NCBI GenBank assembly: GCA_028751875.1
Contig: CM054157.1
Coordinates: forward strand, 52,753,439-52,817,438
Direction of reading: 5' to 3'
DNA length: 64,000 bases
From: Rapana venosa
Taxonomy: Eukaryota; Mollusca; Gastropoda; Neogastropoda; Muricidae
Shown here: positions 36,537 through 45,469 of the stretch, piece after piece
Position numbering within the stretch: the first letter of the stretch is position 1
Layout: each line of letters begins with the position of its first letter
Translations under genes and position numbers: made by a program
The notes under the pieces: model-generated
Seen by the model: only the letters and a program-made list of their open reading frames with translations
The model's database searches: none
Told to the model about the DNA's origin: nothing

Positions 36537-39500
36537 CCCCAACCAAAACTAAACCCACCCCCTTCAAACCAACCAGCTATAACAAAAAAACCCCTCCCAA
36601 CAAAATCCATCAACCAAATGATATTCATCTGCAACAAGAATACTTGCACACTTTATCACACAGAAAGTTCAATACATTCCTCCCTCTGCGTTCGCTTATC
36701 AGGAAGGGTGCACACTGCCTGGTCTTCTCTGCTTGTCGTTTTGCTGAGGTCTGCCTGCTGGCCTCAGCTGACACCATAGCAGCTCATTTCATTGTAATAC
36801 AGGTTGCATGCTGGGTGTGTTCACGATTCCAGCACCCCTTGAACGCCGACATGGATTAACGGATCTTTAATGTGCATAAACTGACCTTCTGCAAGTGTAT
36901 ATATTACATATACACAAAGGGAATTAAGGCACTGGCAGGTCTGCACTTGAAGTTGGCCTGGGGGATAGTAAAAATCCCCACCCTCGATTCACCAGACGCC
37001 ACCAAGATTCAAACCCACGACTTCATGAACCCATGAGATTGGAACCCTTGGGATTTGAAGTCGAATGGTCTCAACCCCTCGGCTATAACATCCGTCATGA
37101 TACAGTTGAATTTATACAAACATATGTATACGACACCCTTTCCCATAATTTCCTTTGTGCCAGCACTGACCCATGGATGTAGAAGAGACAGTAGAGAGAT
37201 CGTGGGTTGCACACGTCGGCACACACAGACAGCTCCGAGTGCGGAGTGACCACCAGTGGCTCCAGGGTGGGGTAGCCGTTGGACTCCAAGTTCAGGAACA
37301 AATTTTCCACACTGCAAAAAACCATAACGATAAATTGATAAAGGATATTCCTGTATAACACAAAATCTTGTATTAAACTTACTGCGCATAAACTAAAGAC
37401 TAACCATCTCGAACTGTGAAATTAAGAAGTGGTGCTGCTTATGATTTCATACAATAAACAATGAAATAAAACCTCTTCTTTATCAAACGCTCAGACAGCG
37501 ACTATTGTCTGTCATACAAGCCAAAATGCATTGCGCTGCCCTTAAGCGCCTGACAATTCAGGCCCAGCACATCCTATCTCGGCATTGGAGAGAATTGCTG
37601 TATTTGAAGTCTTTTTTTATAAAAAAGGGCAGGTAAATGGACCAAGGAGGCCGAAGACAGACAAGGAGGTGGTCACACACACATACATGTGAAACAGAAA
37701 AGCATGCCCATAAATGAACACGTCATTCAATTGACACAAGCTGAAAGTCATACTAACATAGCCATATAATGGTACATCTCAAGGACAAATCTAAGGGAAA
37801 GCCTATCCTCCTACTCAGTATGGTGTTGAAGCAAATCCATACTTAGGACTTCTCTCAACGGTTTTAGACACTGCTTCTGCTTTGTCTTTAAACTGCATGG
37901 AGCAGGCATAGGACTGATAGCAGTTTTTGTACCTTAAAAAAAAAAAGTGAAAAGGACTAAAAAGAATACATCCACTATTTTCATTCTAATCATAACATTG
38001 AAGCAATACTATATAACACTCCTTTCTTTTCATGAATACCAATAACAACGACAAATAATAAAGAGGGTTTTATTAGTGCTGGACATTTGAAGAATAAATG
38101 TTCAGTATTTTATCACAAATTCAAGAAAGGATTAAGAGTGAAGCTACACTGTAAACTTGTGGATTCTGACTGTAGACACACGCACGCACACACACACTCT
38201 CTAGATTGGTGGTCTAGAGGTAACGCACAGGTGCTTAGAAAGGAAAAAGCACCAGTTTGATTTCCGTTTGACCCCAAACCTTTCCCTCATCCACTATACC
38301 ACTGAGGGTGCTAAGTCTTTTGAATGAGATGTCAAACTGTAAGTCCCAAGCGAAACGCACATTCAATGATTCAGCGCACATAAAAGAACCCACAGCGACA
38401 AGAGAGTTGACCCAGCAAACTTAAAAAGACACCCTCACACAGTCATACTCATAAGGCAACAAATAAACAGAAAAAATAATAGTTGGGGAGGTGAGAACCC
38501 CCCCCCCCGCCCCCCTCCCTGACTGCTTCTTCTGACAGCTTACTCCACATAGGGTAAAGCAGCCGCAATCGTACATGCATTGTAAGTTGACTGCTTTGCT
38601 AAAAGTGTCAAACTACACCCACAAACATAACACAAAAACAAACATTGGAAAAAAAACAACAGACTAGTTGACATCCACACAGGAACACATGATCTTATCT
38701 CTTGACTAAAAGTAGTAAACTACAACACATACATCACACACACACAGCCACTTACACTCACACACACACAGGACCACCAGACTCTATCTCGTCTAACAAC
38801 ACACATCTCTTGTCCACACACACGCACGCACCATGCCATGCACACACACACCCCAAACCCTTACCTGCGTCGACAGCCGACACAAGGCAGAGACTGCGCC
38901 AGGTGGGAGAACACCTCTTTCTTGGTGACCATGAGGGAGACCACCAGGTCGTCCTTGTCCAGCACTTGGCACTTGCTGATGAACTTGTCCAGCTCCTTCT
39001 GCTTCACCTGACCCTCACACTCCACACACTTACTGAACTGCACCACCATCTGCACACAAACACAAGCACAGTATCAGATACTGAAGTATACTTGATAGCT
39101 CAGACAAATATGATTCACATTATAGTAGTAGGCTATTAAATTATACACAGTCACCACACACACAAAATCATATACATGTTATCATGCACACTGTACACAC
39201 ACACTCTCTCTCTCAGTGACACACACACGATACACACATGAGTTCTTATCCCATTATCCTCGAAATAAATGAATAAATTATAATAAATAAATTATTTTTT
39301 TAAAAGAATATAGAACACTCACACTCACATCACACACACAGACACTCACACAGCATACACATACACTCACTCACACACACACAAGCCAAGTTAGAAAGTA
39401 TGAGTTAATTGTGAGAGAGTTCTTGACAAGTTCACTCCTTTACACTACAGCAAAAGCTTCACAAATCTTAACGACTTAAGGAACTTGTATTCCAAAGACA

Positions 39501-39674
39501 CAGTGACACACACACTAAATCACACAAAAGTAAAACACATACAAAATGTATACATACACACACACACACACACAAAGTCACACACACAATCTGTTCACGT
39601 CACTTTTTTTAAAAAAAGTATTATGTCTAGTCACATTTCAACACCACGATTTTAAGTTTTATACACAATGCTCT

Positions 39675-39739
<65 letters not shown>

Positions 39740-40941
39740 ACTCATGTGTGGGTGCAGACGTGTGTCTCTGTGTGAGCGCACATGTGTGTAGCTGTCTTGG
39801 TAACACTAACACTGTAACAGTGTGTATGAGCATGCATGCATACATGTATGTACATATAAACTTTTAAAAACTAAAAAAGTATCAATAATCTTTTTCTTTT
39901 TTAATTCTAGAAACATATCAATAATACTATTGGCTCAAGAAACGAGCCATATGAAAATGTATGGATTTAATTCTGGATCGTTAGAGATGATTTTAATCAG
40001 ATTTTAAAATCTCACCTCTGATCACATTTTTATTTTTCAAGTCTACTTAAAATTGTAAATCAAGAGATTTAATCCAAAACTTGTATGTGACTATGTGTTC
40101 ACAGATTGTCAGTCCAGGACAACATTCTATGTATAACATCTGACACCATAATAATGCCATGCCTGATTCAGTGATTGATTCTCTTGGCTTCTCAATCTGC
40201 TTGACAAACACACACACCCACTCTGTGTCAGATCTCAAACTGTAAACTTGTTCTAAAAGGGGGAAAAAGCTAGACCTTACTTAGTTAATATGGCTTCAGG
40301 ACTTTTTTGCACACTGACACTGTTGCAAAACTATTGTATCTCTGTCTTTCTTGCACACTGACACTGTTACAAAACCATTGTATCTCTTTTTGTCTTTATT
40401 ATCATTGTGTACCCGTATACACATACATGGCATGTGAGAGTGTGTGTATACACACATCAATTACACGTATGTGATCCTGACTTGAAAATGGTGACAATCT
40501 GACATGACAAAATCGGAGGGAAAAAATTTGAGTTTTTAACGGGCGAGTGAGTGCCATGCCTGATTATGATTTTAACAGCACAAGTCAAATGTAAAACACC
40601 CTATAACTCAGTAAAAACCTGGGCTTTGAAAGAAATGGCCTGTTGGGTCTTGAAATGTAAGTAAGACGACTGCTATCTTCCTCATTATACGACGTCTGCT
40701 CTCATTCATTGATTTTTGACATATTCTACATATTTCCTTGCCGGTGTGAATTTTGTTTAATGGATGTACACTGTATTTTAAACATGTCGCTTTTTCGGTG
40801 ACACAAAACATAGGCGTTGTTATTATTTACAAAACATACAACATCCCCGCTATTTCTTACCTTGATATCGCTTTCCTCAAAAGGCATTTGACGTCTCGAG
40901 AAAGTAGTTTCTCTTTTGCAAAGACTAATAAGTCGCGCCAT
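22073..40941 (-). CDS. GGNBP2: Gametogenetin-binding protein 2 homologue, complete
   Basis: GGNBP2 is a conserved, Cys-rich nuclear or cytoplasmic protein of poorly defined biochemistry. In vertebrates it binds gametogenetin and is linked to spermatogenesis and placental development. Eleven coding exons (listed separately) sum to 1887 nt, or 628 aa plus stop, with every junction in phase; human GGNBP2 is about 697 aa. Recognisable stretches are the N-terminal MARLISLCKRE, paired cysteines (KCVEC, LPCVGCRRS), the NLHSLDTHK motif and RFCTECRAKVMLAYNILIG. Further on come DRHAKTLDIAQEEVLTCLGI and the highly basic coiled segment EQRKEQKRLKKKRKK. Exon 9 has a 13-His run and a Ser/Asn-rich DCGYSSEAEG region. 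The C-terminal acidic and coiled end reads ISEEDIRLFQANRS. The small exon 10 was found by phase logic. No second gene is needed to explain the span. Confidence 0.93.
22760..23040. repeat. A/C-only low-complexity block
   Basis: About 280 bp made almost wholly of A and C (CAACAAAACCCC-like units). It is strand-asymmetric and looks like degenerated poly(A)-rich and CCA-rich tails. Confidence 0.85.
23343..23960. mobile_element. Truncated family A SINE fused to family B SINE
   Basis: 23343-23640 is a family A copy on the minus strand, from TTTTATATCGAGGATAATGG to GAACGGGAATCGA and lacking its head. At 23640 it passes into a plus-strand family B copy (TCCATGAAGTCCCGGGTTTG to ACCCAGCATGCAACC). Confidence 0.75.
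23996..24335 (-). mobile_element. Full-length family A SINE
   Basis: Read on the minus strand: head GACGGGATAGCCTAGTGGTT, B box CCGGGTTTGATTCC, body AGTTAACATCAGT and GAGACTATAAACC. The tail is ATTCCATTATCCTCGATATA. It is one of the most complete copies here. Confidence 0.88.
24438..24529 (-). CDS. GGNBP2: GGNBP2 coding exon 10 (short)
   Basis: 92 nt between a (TG)n-CAG acceptor and a CAG|GTAATGG donor. It encodes the split Gly, then EEYPLNFEGSFPHCRSSGGS and PERKYTLVTQ (residues 522-552). It is the only candidate that converts the phase-1 end of exon 9 into the phase-0 start of exon 11. Its acceptor sits at the very edge of a large minisatellite. Confidence 0.82.
24537..26290. repeat. Large minisatellite, ~45-55 bp unit, about 35 copies
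   Basis: Each unit has a core GTTGAATACATTTTTGGGTT followed by GCTCTC, (TCTC)n and (CA)n of variable length. The array starts a few bases from the acceptor of GGNBP2 exon 10 and lies in intron 9. Two more units occur at 27610-27700. Confidence 0.97.
26335..26740 (+). mobile_element. 3' end of an L2/CR1-like non-LTR retrotransposon
   Basis: Translated remnants (QTPRFKQTTVGCRSF, then WSIHLE and a frameshifted SLRQKPSFDT-like stretch) match the usual C-terminus of such ORF2 proteins. The 3' end reads AGCGCTATATAAATTCCATA with an ATT tail. A parallel copy lies at 43140-43580. Confidence 0.7.
27359..27950. repeat. 245-bp duplication flanking a minisatellite fragment
   Basis: 27359-27605 and 27708-27950 share GTCAACTCCAGGGGAATAAA, ACAGTGCCGTCACATCG, TTTAACC..CAGGCCACCTTG and GCGTAGCACTGCCATAAAAA in order. 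Two units of the 24.5-26.3 kb minisatellite lie between them. Confidence 0.9.
28015..28384 (-). CDS. GGNBP2: GGNBP2 coding exon 9
   Basis: 370 nt, residues 399-521, starting CSSVSIATKPLQTSHLAQCD. It contains 13 consecutive His (about residues 442-454), then a Ser-rich region with SSNDCGYSSEAEGCDNCNS and ending DGMCLHE. The Cys pattern and GYSS block resemble the vertebrate CNGSDCGYSSSMEG region. The donor is GTGGGTGG. Confidence 0.92.
28795..29155 (+). mobile_element. Mosaic SINE (family C head, family A body, shared end)
   Basis: The head has GTTCTGTGTTCCATTCC and the body GGGATGAGACTATAGACCGA. The 3' module ends CACCATTGGTGAACCTTGGC. It has the same order of modules as the minus-strand copy at 13435-13885. 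Confidence 0.78.
29484..29760 (+). mobile_element. SINE containing a 5S rRNA-derived segment
   Basis: The head is AACGGGATAACTCAGTGGTC. 29524-29571 carries GTTAAGCAGCGTCGAGCG, GTGGTTACCACTTGGATGGG and GTGACCG, closely resembling the 3' half of animal 5S rRNA (AAGCAG, TACTTGGATGGG, GACCG). The tail ends AGGTTATGGGACTCCTTTAC. A minus-strand copy lies at 57925-58205, so this is a dispersed element and not a 5S gene. Confidence 0.85.
29906..30094 (-). CDS. GGNBP2: GGNBP2 coding exon 8
   Basis: 189 nt, phase 0 to 0, residues 336-398. It reads CAVEMKQGVSNLELMCEEME and on through a very basic KQKRLKKKRKK-type helix to ASHCE. Likely coiled coil with nuclear-localisation-like charge. The donor is GTCAGTC. 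Confidence 0.95.
30128..30360 (-). mobile_element. L2-like retrotransposon 3' end
   Basis: AAATGGAATTTATAAAGCGC followed by TTGCAAAGACAAATCAAAGC on the plus strand is the reverse complement of the shared 3' tail. Homology to 31303-31545 continues for about 230 bp (CAACCAATA, GGGATGG, CAGGAGAGGAAA). Confidence 0.75.
31050..31310. repeat. Three-copy repeat with CTCACTAGTCTAATAAT
   Basis: ACCTCCTCTTACTCACTAGT recurs at about 31055, 31152 and 31281. After the first two comes a GAACGAATGAAC-type stretch with CA-rich filler. The third runs directly into the retrotransposon tail. Confidence 0.8.
31303..31545 (-). mobile_element. L2-like retrotransposon 3' end, second copy
   Basis: The (TAA)n start and AATGGAATTTATATAGCGCT block are followed by homology to 30128-30360. 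Confidence 0.75.
32365..32542 (-). CDS. GGNBP2: GGNBP2 coding exon 7
   Basis: 178 nt, residues 276-335: NRRDRHAKTLDIAQEEVLTC then LGIHIYERLHKIGQKLRQEE and ending EALQKNFE. This is the most conserved block of the family. The acceptor is TTGACAG and the donor GTGAGAGG. Confidence 0.97.
32605..32940 (-). mobile_element. Element D with (GAA)n tail
   Basis: It runs from TTCTTCTTCTTCTTTATCGA (tail) to the front near CCCCGCATCCCC. Internal blocks AACGCTCAGACAGCAACTAT and CAGGCCCAGCGCATCCGACT are reverse complements of the 16.1-kb copy. Confidence 0.85.
33270..33410. repeat. CACCA-rich simple repeat
   Basis: Degenerate ACCACACCTCACC units for about 140 bp, ending next to the GGNBP2 exon 6 donor. 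Confidence 0.9.
33417..33626 (-). CDS. GGNBP2: GGNBP2 coding exon 6
   Basis: 210 nt, residues 206-275: RFCTECRAKVMLAYNILIGD, later CNKDGNRHIHISEDDTYIKL and AEPELTG. A CxxC pair and the RHIH motif suggest a metal site, as in the family. The acceptor is TCTCGCAG and the donor GTAAGTGG. Confidence 0.97.
33627..34498 (-). other. GGNBP2: GGNBP2 intron 5
   Basis: Nearly filled by element D (33708-34110) and its expanded GAA tail (34085-34485). No exon is visible. Confidence 0.85.
33708..34485 (+). mobile_element. Element D with expanded (GAA)n tail
   Basis: The front is at about 33708 (ACGGTGTCATGTTTTTACCC), with core AAATTCTGTGCTAGGAATTT and end TGTCTGAGTATTTGACGAGG. About 380 bp of GAA/GAAG-rich polypurine follows, to within 15 bp of the exon 5 donor. 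Confidence 0.85.
34499..34609 (-). CDS. GGNBP2: GGNBP2 coding exon 5
   Basis: 111 nt, residues 169-205: (S)CWTEVWQLMSQDCQAAVLTV then SCPKFEETLSSYLTKH. It matches the CWxxVWxLMSQ block of the family. The acceptor is TTGCCAG and the donor GTCAGTTCC. Confidence 0.95.
34610..35539 (-). other. GGNBP2: GGNBP2 intron 4
   Basis: Occupied by a family A SINE whose interior has expanded (34780-35365) and a family C-type end (35400-35510). No exon is visible. Confidence 0.85.
34780..35365 (+). mobile_element. Family A SINE with internal minisatellite
   Basis: The head (TTGGTGGCCTGGGATCC) and the downstream body (TCCTTTGGATGAGATTTTAA, GCAGAACATCTTGCGC) flank about 14 tandem copies of CTCCTGGAGTTGACTGACAT plus CAGTGCTGA (34797-35222). 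In other copies of the SINE this segment occurs once. Confidence 0.9.
35540..35638 (-). CDS. GGNBP2: GGNBP2 coding exon 4
   Basis: 99 nt, residues 136-168: (G)PKYRGVLDTITKGRSKKRCN then LHSLDTHKVKTP. The LHSLDTHK motif is diagnostic of the family. The acceptor is CTGTGCAG and the donor GTATGTTTC. Confidence 0.95.
35640..36290. repeat. Tandem array, ~83-bp unit, six to seven copies
   Basis: The unit core is AGAGTAACTCCACA, ACAGGGTATATAGGT, ATCATCAACAATGATATGAA and AGTAACTCTGAATACTTTGA. The edge nearest exon 4 (ACAGGGTATGGTGGTCGTCA) and the far end (CACTTGGGCCTACACAC) both resemble the exon 4/intron 3 border. The array may have grown from that border. Confidence 0.85.
36770..37095 (-). mobile_element. 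tRNA-derived SINE, family B
   Basis: On the minus strand the head has GATGTTATAGCCGAGGGGTT and B-box-like GTGGGTTTGAATC. The body reads AAGTGCAGACCTGCCAGTGC and the end is ACCCAGCATGCAACC. The plus copy at 43978 matches. Confidence 0.8.
37171..37311 (-). CDS. GGNBP2: GGNBP2 coding exon 3
   Basis: 141 nt, residues 89-135: (S)VENLFLNLESNGYPTLEPLV then VTPHSELSVCADVCNPRSLY and CLFYIHG. It matches the family's PALEPLxV ... LYTLFYVHG block. The acceptor is TTTTGCAG and the donor GTCAGTGC. Confidence 0.96.
37465..37680 (-). mobile_element. Partial element D
   Basis: CTTCTTTATCAAACGCTCAG, AAGCGCCTGACAATTCAGGC and GTAAATGGACCAAGGAGGCC match the reverse complement of the other D copies. The front half is missing. 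Confidence 0.8.
38205..38430 (+). mobile_element. tRNA-like SINE, distinct head
   Basis: The head is TTGGTGGTCTAGAGGTAACG with a diverged B box. The body reads AAGTCTTTTGAATGAGATGT and CACATAAAAGAACCCACAGC. It shares only the GATGAGA-type body motif with family A. Confidence 0.6.
38865..39049 (-). CDS. GGNBP2: GGNBP2 coding exon 2
   Basis: 185 nt, residues 28-88: MVVQFSKCVECEGQVKQKEL then DKFISKCQVLDKDDLVVSLM and ending LPCVGCRR. Two CxxC pairs (KCVEC, PCVGC). The acceptor is TTTGTGTGCAG and the donor GTAAGGG. Confidence 0.95.
39050..40860 (-). other. GGNBP2: GGNBP2 intron 1
   Basis: CA-rich near 39180-39380. A (GT)n run lies at 39679-39738 and opens long spurious frames. No exon or clear mobile element is visible. 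Confidence 0.75.
39679..39738. repeat. (GT)n microsatellite
   Basis: A pure GT run of about 60 bp. Confidence 0.97.
40861..40941 (-). CDS. GGNBP2: GGNBP2 coding exon 1 with start codon
   Basis: 81 nt, 27 codons: MARLISLCKRETTFSRRQMP then FEESDIK, ending AAG|GTAAGA. The MARL start matches the family N-terminus. The ATG is at 40939-40941 on the minus strand. Confidence 0.93.
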
Positions 40942-41600
40942 AACAGTTTACCATTCACTGATTTTGCCTCATATATTTTAAAACTGTTTCTTAAAAGTGA
41001 GCTCACGGACAAAATCTCAGAAATGCTGCAAGGAAACTTCAATCTGACATTGGGACACTTCGCAGCCAGTTGATGCAGTCGACCATATTGGCCTTGCCAC
41101 ATCGCCACAAGGAATTTCTTCCTCGCTTTGAAAAAGTAGTTCCCTATATAGTTTTTGTTTACCTGGAGAAACGATGTTTAAAATGAATATATTAATATAC
41201 AGAAACCTGAAGTATGATATTTGTATTATTTACTGTCAATCATATCTTTAATTTTTTCTATACATATTTATCCTTATATGGTGCAGGGTGCAGATACTGA
41301 CAAGATAGTGTTTACATATGGACAAACAGCATGATACTTCAAATATAATTAGGAACAGATTTCCAACAATAGTGTATTTTATAACGTTTTTATTGCAACA
41401 GTCGGCTTCTTTTTATTTTTTTCATGTCCAATCTCGCACCAACGCAGAATGCAGGTGCATGAATATTACCAATGAAGGATTGCATTTCCGGTTTTGTTCA
41501 ATTTGACCCCTGGCCTTGGCCTTGTTTACTTCCTGTTCAATCGGTACACGTGAAATCGAGTAAAGGTTAGTAGAATTAGAAGAATTAGACGCTTAAATCA
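40942..41600. promoter_or_regulatory. Probable divergent promoter region for GGNBP2 and DDX55
   Basis: The stretch is unique, repeat-free DNA upstream of the GGNBP2 ATG. 41085-41095 has a CCATATTGGCC motif. On the plus side, 41485-41575 carries ETS-like TTTCCGG and CTTCCTG, an E-box-like CACGTG and a donor-like AAAG|GTTAGT (about 41564-41573). A noncoding first exon of DDX55 may start there, because a SINE lies directly in front of the DDX55 coding exon. This is inference. Confidence 0.4.
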
Positions 41601-42464
41601 TACTTAAAACACACAGAAATACAATTTTGTACAGTTAGAAGTAGAGTAATATTGACCGGAAAAAGCTTTTTCTCTATAGGTTTGAATTTACGAGAATGAT
41701 TGCTGTGACAATAGTAGCTTTCAACTCTTCTGGATCAATACGTCGCAGTAACCACTTCTGGCTTTACGCTTTACTCTTCGATCTGTATTCTATGATTTTG
41801 GATAATGCTGCCTGTAATTGTAAAGGTGTCGTGTACACTTGTTTATTTTCTTATATCCTTTTTTTTTAAAAAGAAGGCTAAGCATATCAACGATGGATAA
41901 AAGGAGAGGGGTAGGGGAGGGTGGATGAGGAAGGAGCAGGTACCTAGGTAATGGAGGTGATTTTCCTGTCAAGAAAGGGACAGGAGAGGGTAGGATAGTA
42001 GGAAGCTGGAAGGAGTGGGGGGGGGGGGGGGGTGGGGGAAGGATAATAATTTAGAAGGCTTCCTACCATTGTTGTAGAGGTAGCGGCAGATTGAATCTGG
42101 ACAATCTCTTCTCCCAGTTAATTCTGGACAGTCAGATATTGACTATTGTGTGGCCTGGGAGGAGTAGCATCGATCTGCTTCTGCACTGTTCTGTCATTTT
42201 TAACTTAAAAAAACTGTGACATTATAAAAGTGATGCTGCCTCAGTCAGTATCTGGGATTCTGTAGCCCAGGTATCAATCGATTGTTGTTCATGCATCGTC
42301 TGGTCTTGATGATGATGCATTGATGGAGCTTGTTCAGAAAACACAGAACATAATATGAACAAGAGAAAGTCTTGAAAGACTTTCACACAGCAGAAGGCCC
42401 AAAACAAAATTGTTGCCGTTGCTCTTCATTCATTTTTGTTTAACTGTCCAAAACTAATTTATTT

Positions 42465-42800
42465 ATTTATTCTTTTATATCGAGGATCGGTGGTAATAAG
42501 CCTGTTAGAAACGAGTTTCTGACATGTGCGCCGTGTGTATCCGTTTTGTAAATTTTTCTTTCCACCACCATTAGCCATAGGTGTTCTGGGGATAGTTCGG
42601 AGACGGGTTAAACATGTGGTTACAGTAATATTCTGCATCGTTCCGGCAACAATGAGGTTGTGGATTCTTAGGCCACTCCCGAAGGGACAATACAGCTGCA
42701 GAAAGAAAAAATTTTGTCAAATGGGCAGCGAAAGGGCGACGGGCTGGGAACGAATCCAGAAACACGTACTTAAATGGTTTAACCTTGTTGGCAGGGTCTG
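42465..42800 (-). mobile_element. Degenerate mosaic SINE
   Basis: The tail TTCTTTTATATCGAGGATCG is at the low end. A head-like AACCATTTAAGTACGTGTTT with a B-box-like GGATTCGTTCCC lies near 42745-42790 on the minus strand. Confidence 0.6.
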
Positions 42801-43139
42801 AGCGACAAGTCCTGTTCTTACCATCACCTGCACACATCTCCTTCAACAAAGATTGAGTGGATTTCATTAAAGGCCTGAAACAGACTTGCACAGTTGTGCA
42901 AACAGTTGGGTAATCACAAACTCAGGTTAACTGTTGGGGAGTCTTAACCACCTGCATCCTTCAACATAGAGATGATTCATGCACTGAAGCAGCGCCTTGC
43001 AAACATGTATTAATCTTCACACGCACGATCTCAAGCACGCATTGCATGTTCCACACCCACACCCATCTCGATTCACAACATAGCTTTCACTGCACCCTCC
43101 TATCTCTGTGACTGTCTTCACCTATTTACACTTCTCGTT

Positions 43140-43580
43140 CCCTCCGTTCTGCTGCAGATACCCAGTGCAAGTTACAAACACCCAGGTTCAAAAAGTCCAG
43201 TGTTGGCTGTCGTTCTTTCACTATTTCTGATCCATCTATCTGGAGTGAACTCCCTCTCTCCCTTCACCCAAATCCTTCATTTGACACATTCAAATCACAC
43301 ACTCGTAATTTCCTACCTAGGCTAGGTAGGATCTTCCGCCGTCAAAAGGCATCATTACACCTCACATCTGTCACTACCTGCAGTCAATCTCCTCCATATC
43401 CATATCCTTGCCTTCGTGTGTTACGTGTGTGTGTGTGTGTGTGTGTGTAATTTGTTAACTTTATTTGTGAACAGTTGCATGCATGAGTGTGAATGGTTTA
43501 AATGCAAGCGCTTTGATTTGTTTGCTTTACAAGATTCAGCGCTATATATATAAATTCCATATTTTGTTATTATTATTAAT
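43140..43580 (+). mobile_element. 3' end of an L2/CR1-like non-LTR retrotransposon
   Basis: The remnant reads QTPRFKKSSVGCRSF then SDPSIWSELPLSLHPNPSFD and TFKSHT, typical of the ORF2 C-terminus. The tail is TTCAGCGCTATATATATAAA with (ATT)n. Confidence 0.78.
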
Positions 43581-43977
43581 TATTGAAGGTGGTGGGATTT
43601 TTATTTTATTTTATTATTGTATTTTATTTTATATCGAGGATAATGGAATAAGCACTTATGTGCTTTTTTACATCCAGTCCCCATGTGTATGCGTTTTTGT
43701 GAATTCTGTCATTTGACATTTGTTCCCACCGGCACACAATGGCCTACTCTTACGAAAAGGGGAACAGGATTTAACATGTGCGCAAGATGTTCTGCGTGCG
43801 TTCGCACACGGGGCCTCGGTTTATAGTCTCATCCGAAAGATGTATTTTTGTGAGGGTCATGAATGCATGCGGACCTGTGTCAAATGTGTTCAACAGCCGA
43901 TACTGGGCCTGACAGGCCCACAACATAGATGTAGAATTAGAGAGAAGTCGATCTATTGATTAATAACTTTGTGAAAA

Positions 43978-44365
43978 GATGGACGCTACAGCCAAGTGGT
44001 TAAGACCTTTCAACTTCGTTCCCATGGCCCCATGAAGTTGTGGCCGGCGTCTGGTGAATTAAGGTGGGGATTTTTATGATAGATCTCCCAGGTCAACTTC
44101 AAGTGCAGACCTGTCAGTGCCTCGGTTCTCTTGGTGTATATATTGCATACACATGATGCAGAATATCAAACATGCATGTCAAAGATCATCCAGTAATTCT
44201 GGTCAGGGTTCAGTGGGTTACGTGAACATGAACATACCCAGCATGCATCCCTGAAGTTGGAACGCCACTCCCTTCATTTCATTGCGTGCAAACACAGAAC
44301 TATGCCTATGTATACAGCTCATTATTGGTGAATCTTGGAGCTCTAGCCAAGGAATGAAAAAAAAC
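43978..44365 (+). mobile_element. tRNA-derived SINE, family B, full length
   Basis: Head GCTACAGCCAAGTGGTTAAG, body AAGTGCAGACCTGTCAGTGC, then ACCCAGCATGCATCC and the shared end CATTATTGGTGAATCTTGGA. It is the most complete family B copy. Confidence 0.82.
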
Positions 44366-44442
44366 AAAAAAACTTTAGACAAAGAGTCGAAAGACAGAGT
44401 TTATTCAATGCTTTAAAAAAATATTTTCCAATTTTAAAAAAT

Positions 44443-44784
44443 TTCTTTTATTTTGAGGATAATGGAATAAGCGTTCATGCGCTTTTTACATCCAGTCCCC
44501 GTGCGTACGCAGTTTTGTCAGTTTTGTCACCCGTTCCCACCCGGCACGGAGTGGCCTACTCTTCCAGAAAGTGGAATGGGTTTTAACGTGTATGCAAGAT
44601 GTTCTGTGTGCACTCGTACACGGGACCTCAGTTTATAGTCTCATCCGAAGGACTTTTGGGGGCAGTGGAGTCTGCACTAATGTAACTCCAGAGGGAAATA
44701 ACCTCTTGAACAGGTTGCGAACCCGGATCAGCAGATCATGAGCATTGTGCACATCACTCTAACCCCCAGGCTATCCCATCCCCC
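44443..44784 (-). mobile_element. Full-length family A SINE before DDX55
   Basis: The tail TCTTTTATTTTGAGGATAAT lies on the low side and the head GGGATGGGATAGCCTGGGGG (minus) at 44765-44784. It ends only about 70 bp before the DDX55 ATG. Confidence 0.88.
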
Positions 44785-44857
44785 AGCTTAAGCTGTTGGT
44801 GTCCACTGTGTGTCCAGCCAGGTTGATCAGTGTTGGTGTGGTCAGATAGGACGGACA

Positions 44858-44953
44858 ATGGACCAAAGCTGGCAGTCGCTGGCGTCGGTGCTCAGCGCGG
44901 CAACGCTGGAATCTATTCAGGACCTCAAGTTCACGGCCATGACCCCTGTACAG
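44858..44953 (+). CDS. DDX55: DDX55 coding exon 1
   Basis: 96 nt, 32 codons: [20 protein letters not shown] then [12 protein letters not shown]. It holds the Q motif. The donor is CAG|GTCAGT. A 5' splice junction may lie just upstream, after TGTGTGTCCAG at 44817. Confidence 0.92.
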
Positions 44954-45433
44954 GTCAGTTTGTGTTTTGTGTTGTGTGTATGTCTATGATTGAGGAGTCA
45001 CATCACTTTGGTGATTAATGAACAGTGTATAGCACTTTCTTCATGAAAGTGTCACCATTTTAGTGAGAGAGATTGTGTTTTAACCACTTAACATTCATTA
45101 CATTACTTTTCAATTTGTTTACATCATATTACATCACATTAATTACACCACAGCACACCACATTACAATAATTACATCATATCACATCACATTACGGCAT
45201 ATCACATTCCAATACATATAACATCACATTACAACAGACCACAGCACACCACACTACATGACATCATATCACATCACATTACAGCATATCGCATCACATT
45301 ACAATACGTCACATCACATTACATTTACATCTCAGTATATTACGCTGCATATCATCTAGTCTTCTCAAGATGATTCGACAACCAGCCTTCTCCATCTTGC
45401 TTTGTATTCTTTCCTTCCTTCTCTCTGTCTCTG

Positions 45434-45469
<36 letters not shown>

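Larger units (their letters stand above)
35639..37170 (-). other. GGNBP2: GGNBP2 intron 3
   Basis: It holds an ~83-bp tandem array next to the exon 4 acceptor (35640-36290), a C run of about 34 (36507-36541) and a family B SINE (36770-37095, minus). No exon is visible. Confidence 0.8.
37312..38864 (-). other. GGNBP2: GGNBP2 intron 2
   Basis: It contains a partial element D (37465-37680, minus), a tRNA-like SINE head and body (38205-38430) and a CA-rich end (38730-38850). No exon is visible. Confidence 0.8.
41601..44442 (+). other. Region upstream of DDX55 coding exon 1, possible 5'UTR intron
   Basis: 41601-42460 is largely unique, with a G run at 42018-42032. After that come repeats: a degenerate SINE (42465-42800), an L2/CR1-like end (43140-43580), a truncated SINE (43625-43850) and a family B SINE (43978-44365). 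No coding exon is supported. Confidence 0.6.
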
